Shown: positions 28,401-36,706 of the stretch, in pieces | Numbering within the stretch: the first letter of the stretch is position 1 | How the letters are laid out: each line of letters begins with the position of its first letter | Source: JBDNJM01 sp041687755 | GTDB lineage: Bacteria > Planctomycetota > UBA1135 > GCA-002686595 | Length of the DNA: 64,000 nucleotides | Direction of reading: 5' to 3' | Assembly (NCBI GenBank): GCA_041687755.1 | Contig: JBDNJM010000023.1 | Coordinates: 1 to 64,000, forward strand | Program-made: the position numbers and the translations under genes | Notes under the pieces: model-generated | Told to the model about the DNA's origin: nothing | What the model saw: the letters and a program-made list of their open reading frames with translations, nothing else | The model's database searches: none

Positions 28401-30386
28401 CGTGCCCTCGAGATCGACCAGGCGCGGGCTGCTGTTCGTGTCCACCTCGCGGCCGTCCTCGCGGGTGAGCCGCAGCTCCAGGCGCGGGCGCTGGGGCCCG
28501 AAGGTCAGGTCCGTCGAGTCGAGCGCGTAGCCGACGTCGCCCTCCGCGTGCACCACGGCCCAGCCGAGGGCGACGGCGGCGACGCCCACCAGCGGCACGG
28601 CCAATTTGATGGCCGGCCCGACCGAGCTGGGCGCGAGGAACGCGTCGAGGTCCGCGAGCGCTTCTCCGGCGTCGCGGTAGCGATCGATCGGGTTCGGCGA
28701 GAGCAGGCGATCGACGATCGCGGCGAGGCGCGCGGGCGTCGCGCGCTGACGCGAGCCGATCCGGAGGACCTCGCCCGCGGCGCGGCGGTCGAGGGTCTCG
28801 GCTCCTGAGGAGCTGGGCTCCGCCGGTGCGTGCCCGGTGAGCATCCGAAAGGCGAGCGCGCCGGCCGAGAACAGGTCGCTCGCGGGCGTGAGCGGATCGT
28901 GGCTCTGCCCCAGGGCGAGCCGCGCCTGCTCCGGCGAGGCGTAGCTCGGCGTGCAGGTCACGCGCTGACCTTCGGGGCCGTTCGGGAAAAAGTCGACCGC
29001 GGGGTCCAGCTCGACGCGCTGCGCATCGAGTTGCTCGCCGGCGATGCGGCGCGCGCCGTGCAAGTCGGCGGCGGGCGCGGCACCGAGGACCCGGGCCAGC
29101 CCGAAGGCGCGTACGCGCAGCGGCCCGTCGCCGCGCATTGCCGAGCGCGCGGACAGCAGAATGCGCTCCGGCTTGAGATCGCCGTGCAGCAGCGCTTCGC
29201 CGTTGAACGGGCGGTGGGCGGCCTCGAGGGCGCCGAGCACTTCGCGCAAGATGCGCGCGGCATGCTGGGGCCGCAGGGCGGTGTCCTCCGCGAGCTTGGT
29301 GCTGAGCGACACGCCGGGGAAGTCCTCGCGCACCATGAACGCGCGGCCGTCGTGGAAGCCGCCGTCGCGCCAGGTCAGCGTCGCGGGGTGCTGCAGCTCC
29401 ATGCGGCGCATGACCAGTTCGTCGAACTCGAGCGCGGTGTCGGCGCGGCGCTCGAGGCGCTCCGCGGGGATCAGGGCCAGCTGTAGCGGGGAGTCGCCTT
29501 CGGCGCCGAGTGAGCGCACGAGGTAGATCTCGCCAAACTCGCGCGGCTCGAGCACGCGCTCGACGCGGTAGCGACCGGCGAACACCGCGCCGCGGCTGAG
29601 GGGCTTGTGCGCGGGAGTCTCGGCGTGGCGCGGCTGGGCGGAGCCGGTCACCGCTGGCGTCGGGCGGGAGGACGCCCCTCCTGTCCCGGCCGGCCCTGTC
29701 CCGGCATATCCTGTCCCGGCATCTGCTGTGCCGGCATCTGCGTCCGAGCTCGTTCGGTCAGGGCTGCGTCGCGCGTGGGGGCCGGCGCCGCGGGGGCCTC
29801 CACGTTCGGGTGCCGAAGCGGCGCTCGTGGCGGCGAGCCGCGCGAGTCGGGGGAGGCGCGGCGCCAGCGGCGTGGCGGACCGCTCGAGCAGCACGCGCTG
29901 ACCGATGGGCTCGTTGCTGACGAAGTCCCGGGTGAGCAGCGGATGGTGGGCGTCCGACGAGAGGTGGGCTTCGAGTCGCCGCAGAACGCTCGAGTCGGCC
30001 AGCACCCAGACCCCGGCGGCGGGGGGGGCGACGAGCTGTGCCTTGAGCTGCCTAGCGAAGTTCGCCACCGCGGCGCCCGAGGCGTGATCGGTGAGGCACA
30101 GCACCTGAAAGTCGGGCGCCGGTCGATCCTCGGACCAGCCCGCGAGGAAGGCCTCGCGGACACGCTCGGCCAGGACGTCTTGCAGCCGCTCGTTGTTGGC
30201 GTCGCCGGGATCCGGCCCGAGCTTCGAACGCTGCGACGCGGAAAGCACCGAGTCCCCGAGTTTTCCGCGGACTGCGCGAATGACGCCCGAAGGCGGGGCC
30301 CATACCGGGCGCCGTTCGCTTTCGCGCCGCAGGCGCTCGAGGACGACCTCTTCCAGGGAGCGGCGGTAAATGCGGTCGGGAGACAT
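25413..30386 (-). CDS. pseudokinase-transmembrane-FGE-like giant protein
   Basis: Predicted 1657 residues from ATG 30386. Order: alpha/beta region (1-195); Ala/Gly/Thr linker with AGT repeats (about 210-245); protein-kinase-like domain (about 270-570); one membrane span (about 605-625); a long beta-rich extracytoplasmic region; and a C-terminal FGE-sulfatase (SUMF1-like) domain (about 1350-1645) with YYLDEREVTRAKFLQF, GVSWEEASAYASWVGKRLP and GNLSEWT. The kinase core is degenerate: the glycine loop is lost (EPREFGEIYL), the VAIK Lys is absent (LALIP), HRD is HGD and DFG is AFG. Probably an inactive sensor/scaffold anchoring an FGE-like domain outside. A DUF-like serine-rich start cannot be assigned. 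Confidence 0.8.
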   Translation of the reverse strand: MSPDRIYRRSLEEVVLERLRRESERRPVWAPPSGVIRAVRGKLGDSVLSASQRSKLGPDPGDANNERLQDVLAERVREAFLAGWSEDRPAPDFQVLCLTDHASGAAVANFARQLKAQLVAPPAAGVWVLADSSVLRRLEAHLSSDAHHPLLTRDFVSNEPIGQRVLLERSATPLAPRLPRLARLAATSAASAPERGGPRGAGPHARRSPDRTSSDADAGTADAGTGYAGTGPAGTGGASSRPTPAVTGSAQPRHAETPAHKPLSRGAVFAGRYRVERVLEPREFGEIYLVRSLGAEGDSPLQLALIPAERLERRADTALEFDELVMRRMELQHPATLTWRDGGFHDGRAFMVREDFPGVSLSTKLAEDTALRPQHAARILREVLGALEAAHRPFNGEALLHGDLKPERILLSARSAMRGDGPLRVRAFGLARVLGAAPAADLHGARRIAGEQLDAQRVELDPAVDFFPNGPEGQRVTCTPSYASPEQARLALGQSHDPLTPASDLFSAGALAFRMLTGHAPAEPSSSGAETLDRRAAGEVLRIGSRQRATPARLAAIVDRLLSPNPIDRYRDAGEALADLDAFLAPSSVGPAIKLAVPLVGVAAVALGWAVVHAEGDVGYALDSTDLTFGPQRPRLELRLTREDGREVDTNSSPRLVDLEGTPFSEWRASWTPEGKLQLEAHWNWASGEVERDAQLQLGGRVVGNPFRLTWIGSEAWSLCAPRVHGTSIAELGGRSVDLDGLTLEFALEGPGFEHVESVGLEIDGETRPLIPLPGTPVARATDGSAPATEAAAATPEGAPRAPQPTDLSGLRFRIEPDAPLLEQLRRDPAARQLALVAEDSTGRQQRLPLDFRTTPEPLAGPNKARLVDLALAGADGAPECQNAAADAYFLLPRNQPALELPLTGSARIDVRYLLDGAAIPGPTSTLATGAALALSGIEALGEGTPFRAMVAWEADDSEFVLRGQPELRGRASGRIAFDWSASEAAIETRLSYGAGESVWLDDAGRWVANERRVALEVGRLSGVPMWIEVLVLSSDAPEGAPPLARLESAELRNLSAGSTRFELELPRDGRFTVEVRSHQYSSPTGSPVEHPDANLQLALHVDTAAPQLEFAGLEREGVYGSGQAPELHLDLALLDEGTAAASVVVDWLLQRAGDEAAYREGTLGGPAADARWRPAPGGQLSADLELLAPWAPGSAAEDGEWRLELQARDLAGNLSPRLRVPFTVAARGPLLEAFEPQPQHTWLPRVESAGWALRFSASDPNGVSEVRARLTAPGVDPVEILLAERVAGSTMFEGELDLPYAWSELVAELLVLGTDERGAVRNLRLAEIQLPAIVPRRPSGVSALGGRAVEPMRLIPGNSTGAYVFGGRDDRVENELFARADLPLFNPDVRSLPPRAWKLEYAAGQIGDYYLDEREVTRAKFLQFVEHGWSDARHWPAGSAAPSATRRQEFLARLSGAEGTNPITGVSWEEASAYASWVGKRLPSWVEWEYAVRGGTLYRPFAGWDEVLDLEFSDEVFQVNAGWSLAERPDSPWDPVRLDDAVAGGVRALSGNLSEWTATPAWFGDSTGTQPRLHALQHRAELLDPTLDPSASGQPSFWVAGASFSDRRFDFSVADVRGRRERTGGIGFRCALSLDEYRRSETAYNGESPAGEESSN

Positions 30387-30818
30387 GGGCAAGGGCCGCG
30401 GTCGGACTGGATCTGGGGGGCCGCAGGCCACTCGATTCTAGGCGAATTCGCAGGGGGGGTGCTCAACCCTGCCCCCATCAATTGAGCGCTGTCGTTCGGA
30501 GGCTGTCGAGCACCGCCACGCACCGCCACGCGCACACACCCGCGGGCCCGGTCGGCGGCCGAAACCCGAGCGGGCGAGGGGCTAGGGGCAGGTGGCCCCG
30601 CTCGGCTGTGCAACTCGGCCTCAACCCCAGGTCCCCGGGGGCGGCTCAGGGCCCGCTGGGGTGCCCCGTTGGGTGGCCCGGGAGGTGTCCTCTGGAGTGT
30701 CCCCGCGGACCTGTCCGCGGTGGGCCGCCTGCGCGGGGGTCCCGGGCAATCGGGTCCCGGGCGCTGGGGGGCGGGCGCTGGGGGGCGGGCGCTCGGGGCG
30801 CGCGGAGCGCGGCGCCGT
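30387..30818. other. intergenic region with short direct repeats
   Basis: 432 bases between two minus-strand genes. Contains GC-rich direct repeats of GGGCGCTGGGG (three copies, about 30759-30800) and a GGGTCCCGGGC pair. No gene or promoter can be supported. Confidence 0.6.
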
Positions 30819-33800
30819 TCACCTGCTCGAGAAGCGCACCACGAGCCGCTGCCCGCCGAGGTCGCCCGCCACCAGGTCGGGGTCGCCGTCGCCATCGACG
30901 TCCGCGGCCACGAGGCTCTCGCTGAACGGTCCGGCGCCGCCCGGGGCGCCTAGGAACTCGGGCTCCAGGACCGCGAACTGGCGCGGTGCTATCTGGCGCA
31001 GCAAGACGAGCTCGCCATCGATCTTGGCGGCCAGGTCGAGGTCTCCGTCGAGGTCGAGGTCGACGGCCTGGATCGCGCAGACGGAGGCGGTCGGCTCCGC
31101 AGCTTCGATCGCGACGCTGCTCGCGGGGGCGAACTGCCCCGCGCCCAGGCCGTAGAGCACCTGCAGCTCCACCGCGGAGGCGCCGTTGGTGATTAGGTCC
31201 GGCCGGCCGTCACCGTCCACGTCGGCCCGGGTCAGGAGGTAGGGCGAGCTGGCCGGCAGCGTGATCGAGCCGGCCGCGCCGAGCCCTCCGGGGCCGCCGG
31301 GGAACAACAGGATCGCGTCGGCGACCCGGTCGGCGGCGAGCAGGTCCACGATACCGTCTCCGTTGGCGTCCACGAGCTGGACCGCGCGCGGGGAGTCGAA
31401 CAGGTCGCCGTCGCCGAACAGCAGCGCGGCGGCGGGGTCGAATTGACCGAGGTCATTGACTAGCACGCCAATTTGCTCGTCGCCTGCGACCGCGAAGGCG
31501 AGATCTAGGTCGCCGTCGCCGTCGGCGTCGCCGAGATGCAGGCCCCGCCCCGAGACGTCGTCGGCGAAATCGAACAGGCCGGCGTCGTCGAGCACCAGGC
31601 TCGAGCCGGCGGGGAACTCGCCGATCGCGGTCTGAAAGTGCACCCGCAGGATCGAGCCCGCCCCGGAGACGACGTCGGTCCGGCCGTCGCCGTCCAGATC
31701 GCCGGCGGCGAGCACCAGGCTCGTCGAGGGCGGCGAGGTCTGGGGCAGCAGGGTGACCTGGAAGCTGCCGGGGGTGGACTGGGTCAGCAGGCGCGGCGCA
31801 CCGCTGCTGTTCGAGAGCACCAGGTCCAGGTCCGCGTCGCCGTCCATGTCCTGGGCGAGCACGAAGCGCGGCGTGCTGCCCGCGGTCAGACTGCCGTAGG
31901 AGACCGAGTCGTCGTCGTCGAAGCGCGCTTCGTCCGCGCCGTAGAACAGCTCGACCCCGCCGCCGGCGGCCTGGACCACGTCCAGGACCCCGTCGCCGTC
32001 GAGGTCACGGACAACCAAGCCGGAGGAGCCGGGCTGGGTCGCGGCGAGGCTGCCGCTCGAGCCGATCGGCAGGGGCGTGCCCCCAGGCAGCCCCCCAGCG
32101 GCTCCGAAGTGCTCGGCGCCGAGGCGGCCGCCGACCTCGGCCGTGAACAGCTCGAGGTCGCCATCGCCGTTCTCGTCGGCCGCAGCGAGTTCGCCCGGCG
32201 TGAAGCCGCCGGGGGCGGAAGGGGTGGAGAGCTCCTGGGGCTCTCCCGTGAACAGGCCGTTCGCGCCTTGGGCTAGCAGGGCGAGCTGTAGACCGCCCGC
32301 CAGGGCCAGATCCAGGCCGCCGTCCAGGTCGAGGTCGGCGACCAGCAGCTCGGCAACGTCGAACCCGACGGAGGAGCCCAGCGAGTCCGCGGAGGTCTCG
32401 AACGGGTCCGTATCGCCGGCGGGGAAGTGCAGCAGCGGCCCGCTGGCGAGGTTGCCGGTCAGGACGCCGGAGCGGCCGTCGCGGGCCAGGGCCAGGGCGA
32501 GCGGCCGGCCGGTTCCGCCGTCGAGCGTCTGCGCCAGCTCGAACAGCCCGGTCGCGTCCTGGAGATACACGGCGGTGCCCTCGGCGTGGTTGCCCAGCAG
32601 GTCCAGGTCGCCGTCGCCATCGACGTCGGCCAGGTCGATTCGGCGCGGGTCGGGGGTCTCGACGGGACCTCCAAAGCGATCCCCAATGCCGCTAGTGAAC
32701 TCGAGCAGGACGTCGTCCCGGCGCAGGACCCCGAAGGACTCCGAGCTGAGGTCCGAGATGGCCAGGTCGAGGTCGCCGTCGCCGTCCAGGTCGCCGCACA
32801 GGAGATCCACCAGGCCGAGCAGCGCGACGTTCTTTTCGAACGGCGCGGCCCCCACGCCGGTGAACACGCGCGGAGCGACCTGGAGCTGCAGGTCGATCGG
32901 CACGTTGCCCGCTGGGAAGGCCGAAATGAGGTCGAGCCTGCCGTCCGCGTCGTGGTCCCCGGACAGGATGGCGAGCGCCTGGCGGGTCGAGGAGACATCG
33001 ACGGCGTCGAGTATCTGACCTTCCACCTGGAACGTGGACTCGATGCTCTTGTCGACCGAGGTCTGAGAGGCGAGCCCGCGCTCGGCGTCGTAGGGCGTCG
33101 CGCGGAACTCGACCTGACCGCTGCGGCCGAGCTGGGCGGAGTCCCACACGAACAGCTGGCGGGCTCCGCTGGGGGAGGAGGGCAAGGTCGCGGGGGCGCT
33201 CGCCTCGACCCTCCAGCGCGCGCCCGGCTGAAGACCTGCGCTGGAGTCGACGAGGGCTTCACCGGTGGCTCCGTCAAAGCCGAGCAGCGCACGCCGGCTC
33301 GCGATGCCGCCGACGGCGAGCAGTTCGTTGGCGCTGGTCCACACGGCCAAGACTTCGCCCGCCGGGCCGCAGTCGATGTCGGACAAGTCGCCGGGGTAGT
33401 CGCCCAGCGAGGTCGCGCCGGAGACGCCCAGGGCGCCGAGCGCGATCTCGTACAGCCGCCGCACGCCCGGGCTGCCGCTCGCCTCAGCCCAGACGAGGGC
33501 GCGGGCCCCGTTCGGCGACAGGCACAGGGCGCGCGGCGCCCGCAGGGTCTCGCCGGTCGCGGTGCCGCCGGCGAACACGGGCACGCTGACGGTCTCGAAG
33601 TTGCGCGTGCGGCGATCGAACCAGGCGAGCCGACCTTCCTCGCCGCTGCCGGGATCGAAGCGCGCCTCGGCGACCAGCACCCGGTTGCGATCGAGCGGGT
33701 CCAGCGCGAGCCCGCGCACCTCGGCCAGGCCGTCGGCTAGGACGTACGCGGTCGCGTCGAGGCCGGAGCGGAAATCGAGCTCGATCAACGCATCGCCGAG

Positions 33801-35393
33801 GACCGCGAGGGCGGTGCCGCGGGAGGTGGACTCGAGCGCCTCGAGCAAGCCGGAGGGCAGCGGGTCCTCGCGCAGGTAGAGCGTGTCGACGGCGCCGCTG
33901 TCGAGCGTCACCCGCAGCAGGCGCCAGTCCGTGCCGGTGCCCACGGCCAGCAGGGCGGAGTCTTCGCCGGGCTCGAAGCTCATGGCGCTCGGCTCGCCGG
34001 TACCGACGGCGATCAGCTGCTCCTGGCCGTCGGCGAGGGTGATCGCACGCAGCCGCCAGCCGACCGCGGCCTGGGAATCGAGCACGAGGGCCGTTCGCCC
34101 AGCGTCCTGGGACAGGCTGGCGACCGGGCCGTCGAAGGTCGTCGCCGGCCAGGCGCCCGAGAGGGGCGTGGCGAACGCGCGCGGCCGCAGCTCCAGCAGC
34201 TCGCGCCCGGTAGGGTCCTCGGCCGTGAGCCAGGCGGCGCCGTCGCGCAGTTCCGGAAGGGCGACGCGGCCGTCTCCGAGGGCTCCGATCTGGCCTTCGG
34301 CGCGGCGTGGGAAGCTCCGGGCAATGCCAGCGGCCTGGACGGCGGCGGGGTCGCCGAGCAGGGCTTCGAGGCCTGCGAGCGTCGCCGGCAGGGCCGGGAA
34401 CGTGGGGCCCCCGGCCTCGCGCCACTGCACGACCACCGCGAGGTCGTCGGACTCGGCATCGATCAAGCGGACCGGGATCGGGATCCCGCGCCGGCGGTCG
34501 GGGGAGCTGACCAGGGAGCCCGCGTCGATCACCGCGATCGGGCTGCCGTTGTTGTCGATCAGGAAGGCATCCGAGAGGCGCGGCGGCCCTTCGACTAGGG
34601 CATCCACCGCGGTGAACCGCAGGCGCACGGGGCCTTCCGCGGCGGCGAGGTCCACATCGGTGTTCCAGCCGAAGATCGCCTGCACGCCGGTGGGGCTCGT
34701 GTCCAAGTTCTGGAACGCGAACTCGGGCGGGGTCGAGAAGAACTGCGGCGTGGCCAAGCTGAAGCCCTGGTCCGGGTCGTCGTTGAGGAAGTCCACCTCG
34801 ACCCGCACGGAGACCGGGTCCGAGCTCGAATCCGCGACCGTGAACGGAATACCCACGATGCCCTGCGCTTCCAGCGGCGGCACCACGATCTCCAGCACTT
34901 CGGGGGCGTCGTTGCCCAGCCCAACCAGGACTGCGTTCACCCCGGAGATCGGCTCGTCCAGAACTCCGGGGACCAGCGCGAACACGAGCACGCCGTCCTG
35001 GAAGATCGAGCCGTCGGTCAGCTCCGGTTCGGCGGCGTAGTTCCAATCGAACGCGTACTCGATCCCGAGGGGGCTGGTGTCGAGTTCGGCGGGGTTGTCG
35101 GCGGAGGTCAGCGCCGTGATCAGCCGGTCGGTGGGGGCGCCCTGGTCATCGATCAGGCGGTAGTAGAGGGCCACGGTTGCGATCTCGGCCTCGGAGTCGC
35201 GCAGGAGGAAGCTCACGATCGCCGCGGGGGCCTGGGCGGAGTCGACCGCGAAGGCGCTGAGGGCGGCGGGCGTGCCGCTGTCGGAGCCGCCGCCGCCAGC
35301 CGCGGCGCCGGCCGCGCCGAGGGTCGCGAAGCCACAGGCGGAGAGGGCGGCGAGCCCGAGGCCGAGCACCAGGCGCGCGAAGGCGAGCCGCAG
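30819..35393 (-). CDS. FG-GAP/VCBS-repeat lipoprotein
   Basis: About 1524 residues. The N-terminus RLAFARLVLGLGLAALSAC is a lipoprotein signal that only a CTG at 35393 starts neatly; the frame is open up to 35897, with ATGs near 35820, but that part is low-complexity. Early domains look like Ig/cadherin-like strands. From about residue 930 to the end there are roughly a dozen FG-GAP blades with calcium-binding loops such as GDLDGDGDLDLAISDL, ADVDGDGDLDLLGNH, GDLDGDGRTDVVSG and ADVDGDGDPDLVAGD. Likely a surface beta-propeller adhesin or structural protein. Start uncertain. Confidence 0.75.
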   Translation of the reverse strand: MRLAFARLVLGLGLAALSACGFATLGAAGAAAGGGGSDSGTPAALSAFAVDSAQAPAAIVSFLLRDSEAEIATVALYYRLIDDQGAPTDRLITALTSADNPAELDTSPLGIEYAFDWNYAAEPELTDGSIFQDGVLVFALVPGVLDEPISGVNAVLVGLGNDAPEVLEIVVPPLEAQGIVGIPFTVADSSSDPVSVRVEVDFLNDDPDQGFSLATPQFFSTPPEFAFQNLDTSPTGVQAIFGWNTDVDLAAAEGPVRLRFTAVDALVEGPPRLSDAFLIDNNGSPIAVIDAGSLVSSPDRRRGIPIPVRLIDAESDDLAVVVQWREAGGPTFPALPATLAGLEALLGDPAAVQAAGIARSFPRRAEGQIGALGDGRVALPELRDGAAWLTAEDPTGRELLELRPRAFATPLSGAWPATTFDGPVASLSQDAGRTALVLDSQAAVGWRLRAITLADGQEQLIAVGTGEPSAMSFEPGEDSALLAVGTGTDWRLLRVTLDSGAVDTLYLREDPLPSGLLEALESTSRGTALAVLGDALIELDFRSGLDATAYVLADGLAEVRGLALDPLDRNRVLVAEARFDPGSGEEGRLAWFDRRTRNFETVSVPVFAGGTATGETLRAPRALCLSPNGARALVWAEASGSPGVRRLYEIALGALGVSGATSLGDYPGDLSDIDCGPAGEVLAVWTSANELLAVGGIASRRALLGFDGATGEALVDSSAGLQPGARWRVEASAPATLPSSPSGARQLFVWDSAQLGRSGQVEFRATPYDAERGLASQTSVDKSIESTFQVEGQILDAVDVSSTRQALAILSGDHDADGRLDLISAFPAGNVPIDLQLQVAPRVFTGVGAAPFEKNVALLGLVDLLCGDLDGDGDLDLAISDLSSESFGVLRRDDVLLEFTSGIGDRFGGPVETPDPRRIDLADVDGDGDLDLLGNHAEGTAVYLQDATGLFELAQTLDGGTGRPLALALARDGRSGVLTGNLASGPLLHFPAGDTDPFETSADSLGSSVGFDVAELLVADLDLDGGLDLALAGGLQLALLAQGANGLFTGEPQELSTPSAPGGFTPGELAAADENGDGDLELFTAEVGGRLGAEHFGAAGGLPGGTPLPIGSSGSLAATQPGSSGLVVRDLDGDGVLDVVQAAGGGVELFYGADEARFDDDDSVSYGSLTAGSTPRFVLAQDMDGDADLDLVLSNSSGAPRLLTQSTPGSFQVTLLPQTSPPSTSLVLAAGDLDGDGRTDVVSGAGSILRVHFQTAIGEFPAGSSLVLDDAGLFDFADDVSGRGLHLGDADGDGDLDLAFAVAGDEQIGVLVNDLGQFDPAAALLFGDGDLFDSPRAVQLVDANGDGIVDLLAADRVADAILLFPGGPGGLGAAGSITLPASSPYLLTRADVDGDGRPDLITNGASAVELQVLYGLGAGQFAPASSVAIEAAEPTASVCAIQAVDLDLDGDLDLAAKIDGELVLLRQIAPRQFAVLEPEFLGAPGGAGPFSESLVAADVDGDGDPDLVAGDLGGQRLVVRFSSR

Positions 35394-35678
35394 GGACTCG
35401 AGGGGGGGCCGGCGGTCCGGCCCCGATCCTTCAGGGGCGAGCGTTTCTAATGGGTAGCCGCGCCATAGGGTGGCTGAGGCGCCCGGGAACTGTCGGGGGT
35501 CTCCGGGGAAGTCCCAGAGGCCCGGCGCACCGTCGCGCGAGGGCTTCCGGGCGGGGCCGGCCGGCCGATCCTCCGCTGCGGATCCGCGGGGCGCGGCGAC
35601 GCCTGCGGGCCGCGGTCCCCGGCGGAGGCGTGGCAGGCGAAACCCGCCGAGAAGGGGCAAGCCGCCCCCCCCTGAACC

Positions 35679-35707
35679 CCGTGAGCCCCCCTTACGGGGG
35701 CTCACGG
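35679..35707. other. perfect hairpin upstream of FG-GAP lipoprotein gene
   Basis: 12-bp stem CCGTGAGCCCCC / GGGGGCTCACGG with loop CTTAC, in the long region between divergent genes. It is not at a gene end, so a regulatory or attenuator role is as likely as termination. Confidence 0.5.
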
Positions 35708-36042
35708 AGCGCCACAAACGCCGGGCCAGGGATCGGCAGAGGTCGGGGCCGGCAAACAAAGGGAGCGCTCGCATTCGCATGACCCAGTCCACGATACGGA
35801 CCCGGAGAGCCGTCGTCTCCATCAAGGGCCCGGGAGCCCCTTGGCGGCTGGCGGGAGCGCTGCTACTCTCCCCGGCCAAATTCAGGAGCTGAAGCACCGC
35901 CCATCGGCACGGTCTCCCCGTGTCCCCTGGGTCCTGCGCAGGCGGAGGGCGATGTGCGCCCCCCGCATCACGGCTCCAAAGTCCATCCGGCCGGCGTTTG
36001 CTGGCCGATCCCCCAGGGCCCTGTTCAAAGGGCCGCTAAAAG

Positions 36043-36048
36043 AAGGAG
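36043..36048 (+). promoter_or_regulatory. ribosome binding site of rpmB
   Basis: AAGGAG five bases before ATG 36054. It fixes this start over in-frame codons further upstream. Confidence 0.8.
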
Positions 36049-36053
36049 CTCCC

Positions 36054-36368
36054 ATGTCGCGCGTCTGCGAATCCACCGGCAAGCGCACTACCGTCGGCGG
36101 CAGCATCTCGCGCCGCGGTCTGCCCAAGAAGCAGGGCGGCATCGGCCTGAACATCACCGGCCACACCAAGCGGACGTTCAAGCCGAACATCCAGAAGATC
36201 AAGGTCGTGATGCCCGACGGCACCGTCGAGCGCCTCAAGCTGTCCACCACCGCGATCAAGACTGGCATGATCGATCTGAACCGCGGCGGCAAGAAAATGC
36301 GCTTCCCGTTGGTCAAGGCGATCCGCGGCGGCAAGCACCTCGAGCGCAACAAGCAAAAGGACGCCTGA
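36054..36368 (+). CDS. rpmB: 50S ribosomal protein bL28
   Basis: 104 residues from ATG 36054. It opens MSRVCESTGKRTTVGGSISRRG and has HTKRTFKPNIQK, both bL28 hallmarks. Length slightly above the usual 60-80 residues, with an extra C-terminal basic part. Forms part of the large subunit. Followed 41 bases later by rpmG. Confidence 0.93.
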   Translation: MSRVCESTGKRTTVGGSISRRGLPKKQGGIGLNITGHTKRTFKPNIQKIKVVMPDGTVERLKLSTTAIKTGMIDLNRGGKKMRFPLVKAIRGGKHLERNKQKDA

Positions 36369-36409
36369 GCCCACGCGCCCCGGTTAACGGGGCCCAGATC
36401 CCACACGCG

Positions 36410-36568
36410 ATGAAAATCAAAGACCGCTACATCTTCCTGCAGTGCACGAAGTGCAACAACCGCAACTACACGACGCACAAGCGTCAAAAGGCTGCCTATA
36501 AGCTGGCCAAGAAGAAGTACTGCAGCTTCTGCCGCGAGCACGTCGAGCACAAAGAGCGCAAGCTCTAG
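36410..36568 (+). CDS. rpmG: 50S ribosomal protein bL33
   Basis: 52 residues from ATG 36410. The pattern KIKDRYIFLQCTKCNNRNYTT is bL33, and the two CxxC pairs (CTKC and CSFC) indicate the zinc-binding form. Encoded in an operon with rpmB. Confidence 0.94.
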   Translation: MKIKDRYIFLQCTKCNNRNYTTHKRQKAAYKLAKKKYCSFCREHVEHKERKL

Positions 36569-36600
36569 CTCCGGCAAGCGCTAGCCTCGGCACGCGCTCA

Positions 36601-36647
36601 ACGCGAAGCGGGCCCCGACTCCGATGGAGTCGGGGCCCGCTTCGCGT
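36601..36647. terminator. bidirectional terminator after rpmG
   Basis: Perfect 22-bp inverted repeat ACGCGAAGCGGGCCCCGACT... with a GAT loop, 32 bases after the rpmG stop and 60 bases before the end of the convergent sulfatase-like gene. No U-tract. Confidence 0.8.
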
Positions 36648-36706
36648 CTAGGACCCCGTTCTTTCGACGAGAGAGCATGGGGCGGGCTGCCCCTTCACGG
36701 CGAGCG

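Larger units (their letters stand above)
35394..36053. other. intergenic region upstream of rpmB
   Basis: 660 bases between the divergent FG-GAP and rpmB genes. Apart from the hairpin at 35679-35707 I see no gene; open frames here are low-complexity or antisense. Confidence 0.55.

Noticed and set aside
35394..35897. N-terminal extension of the FG-GAP protein
   Set aside because: Low-complexity, no domain, and it would bury the lipoprotein signal about 165 residues inside.
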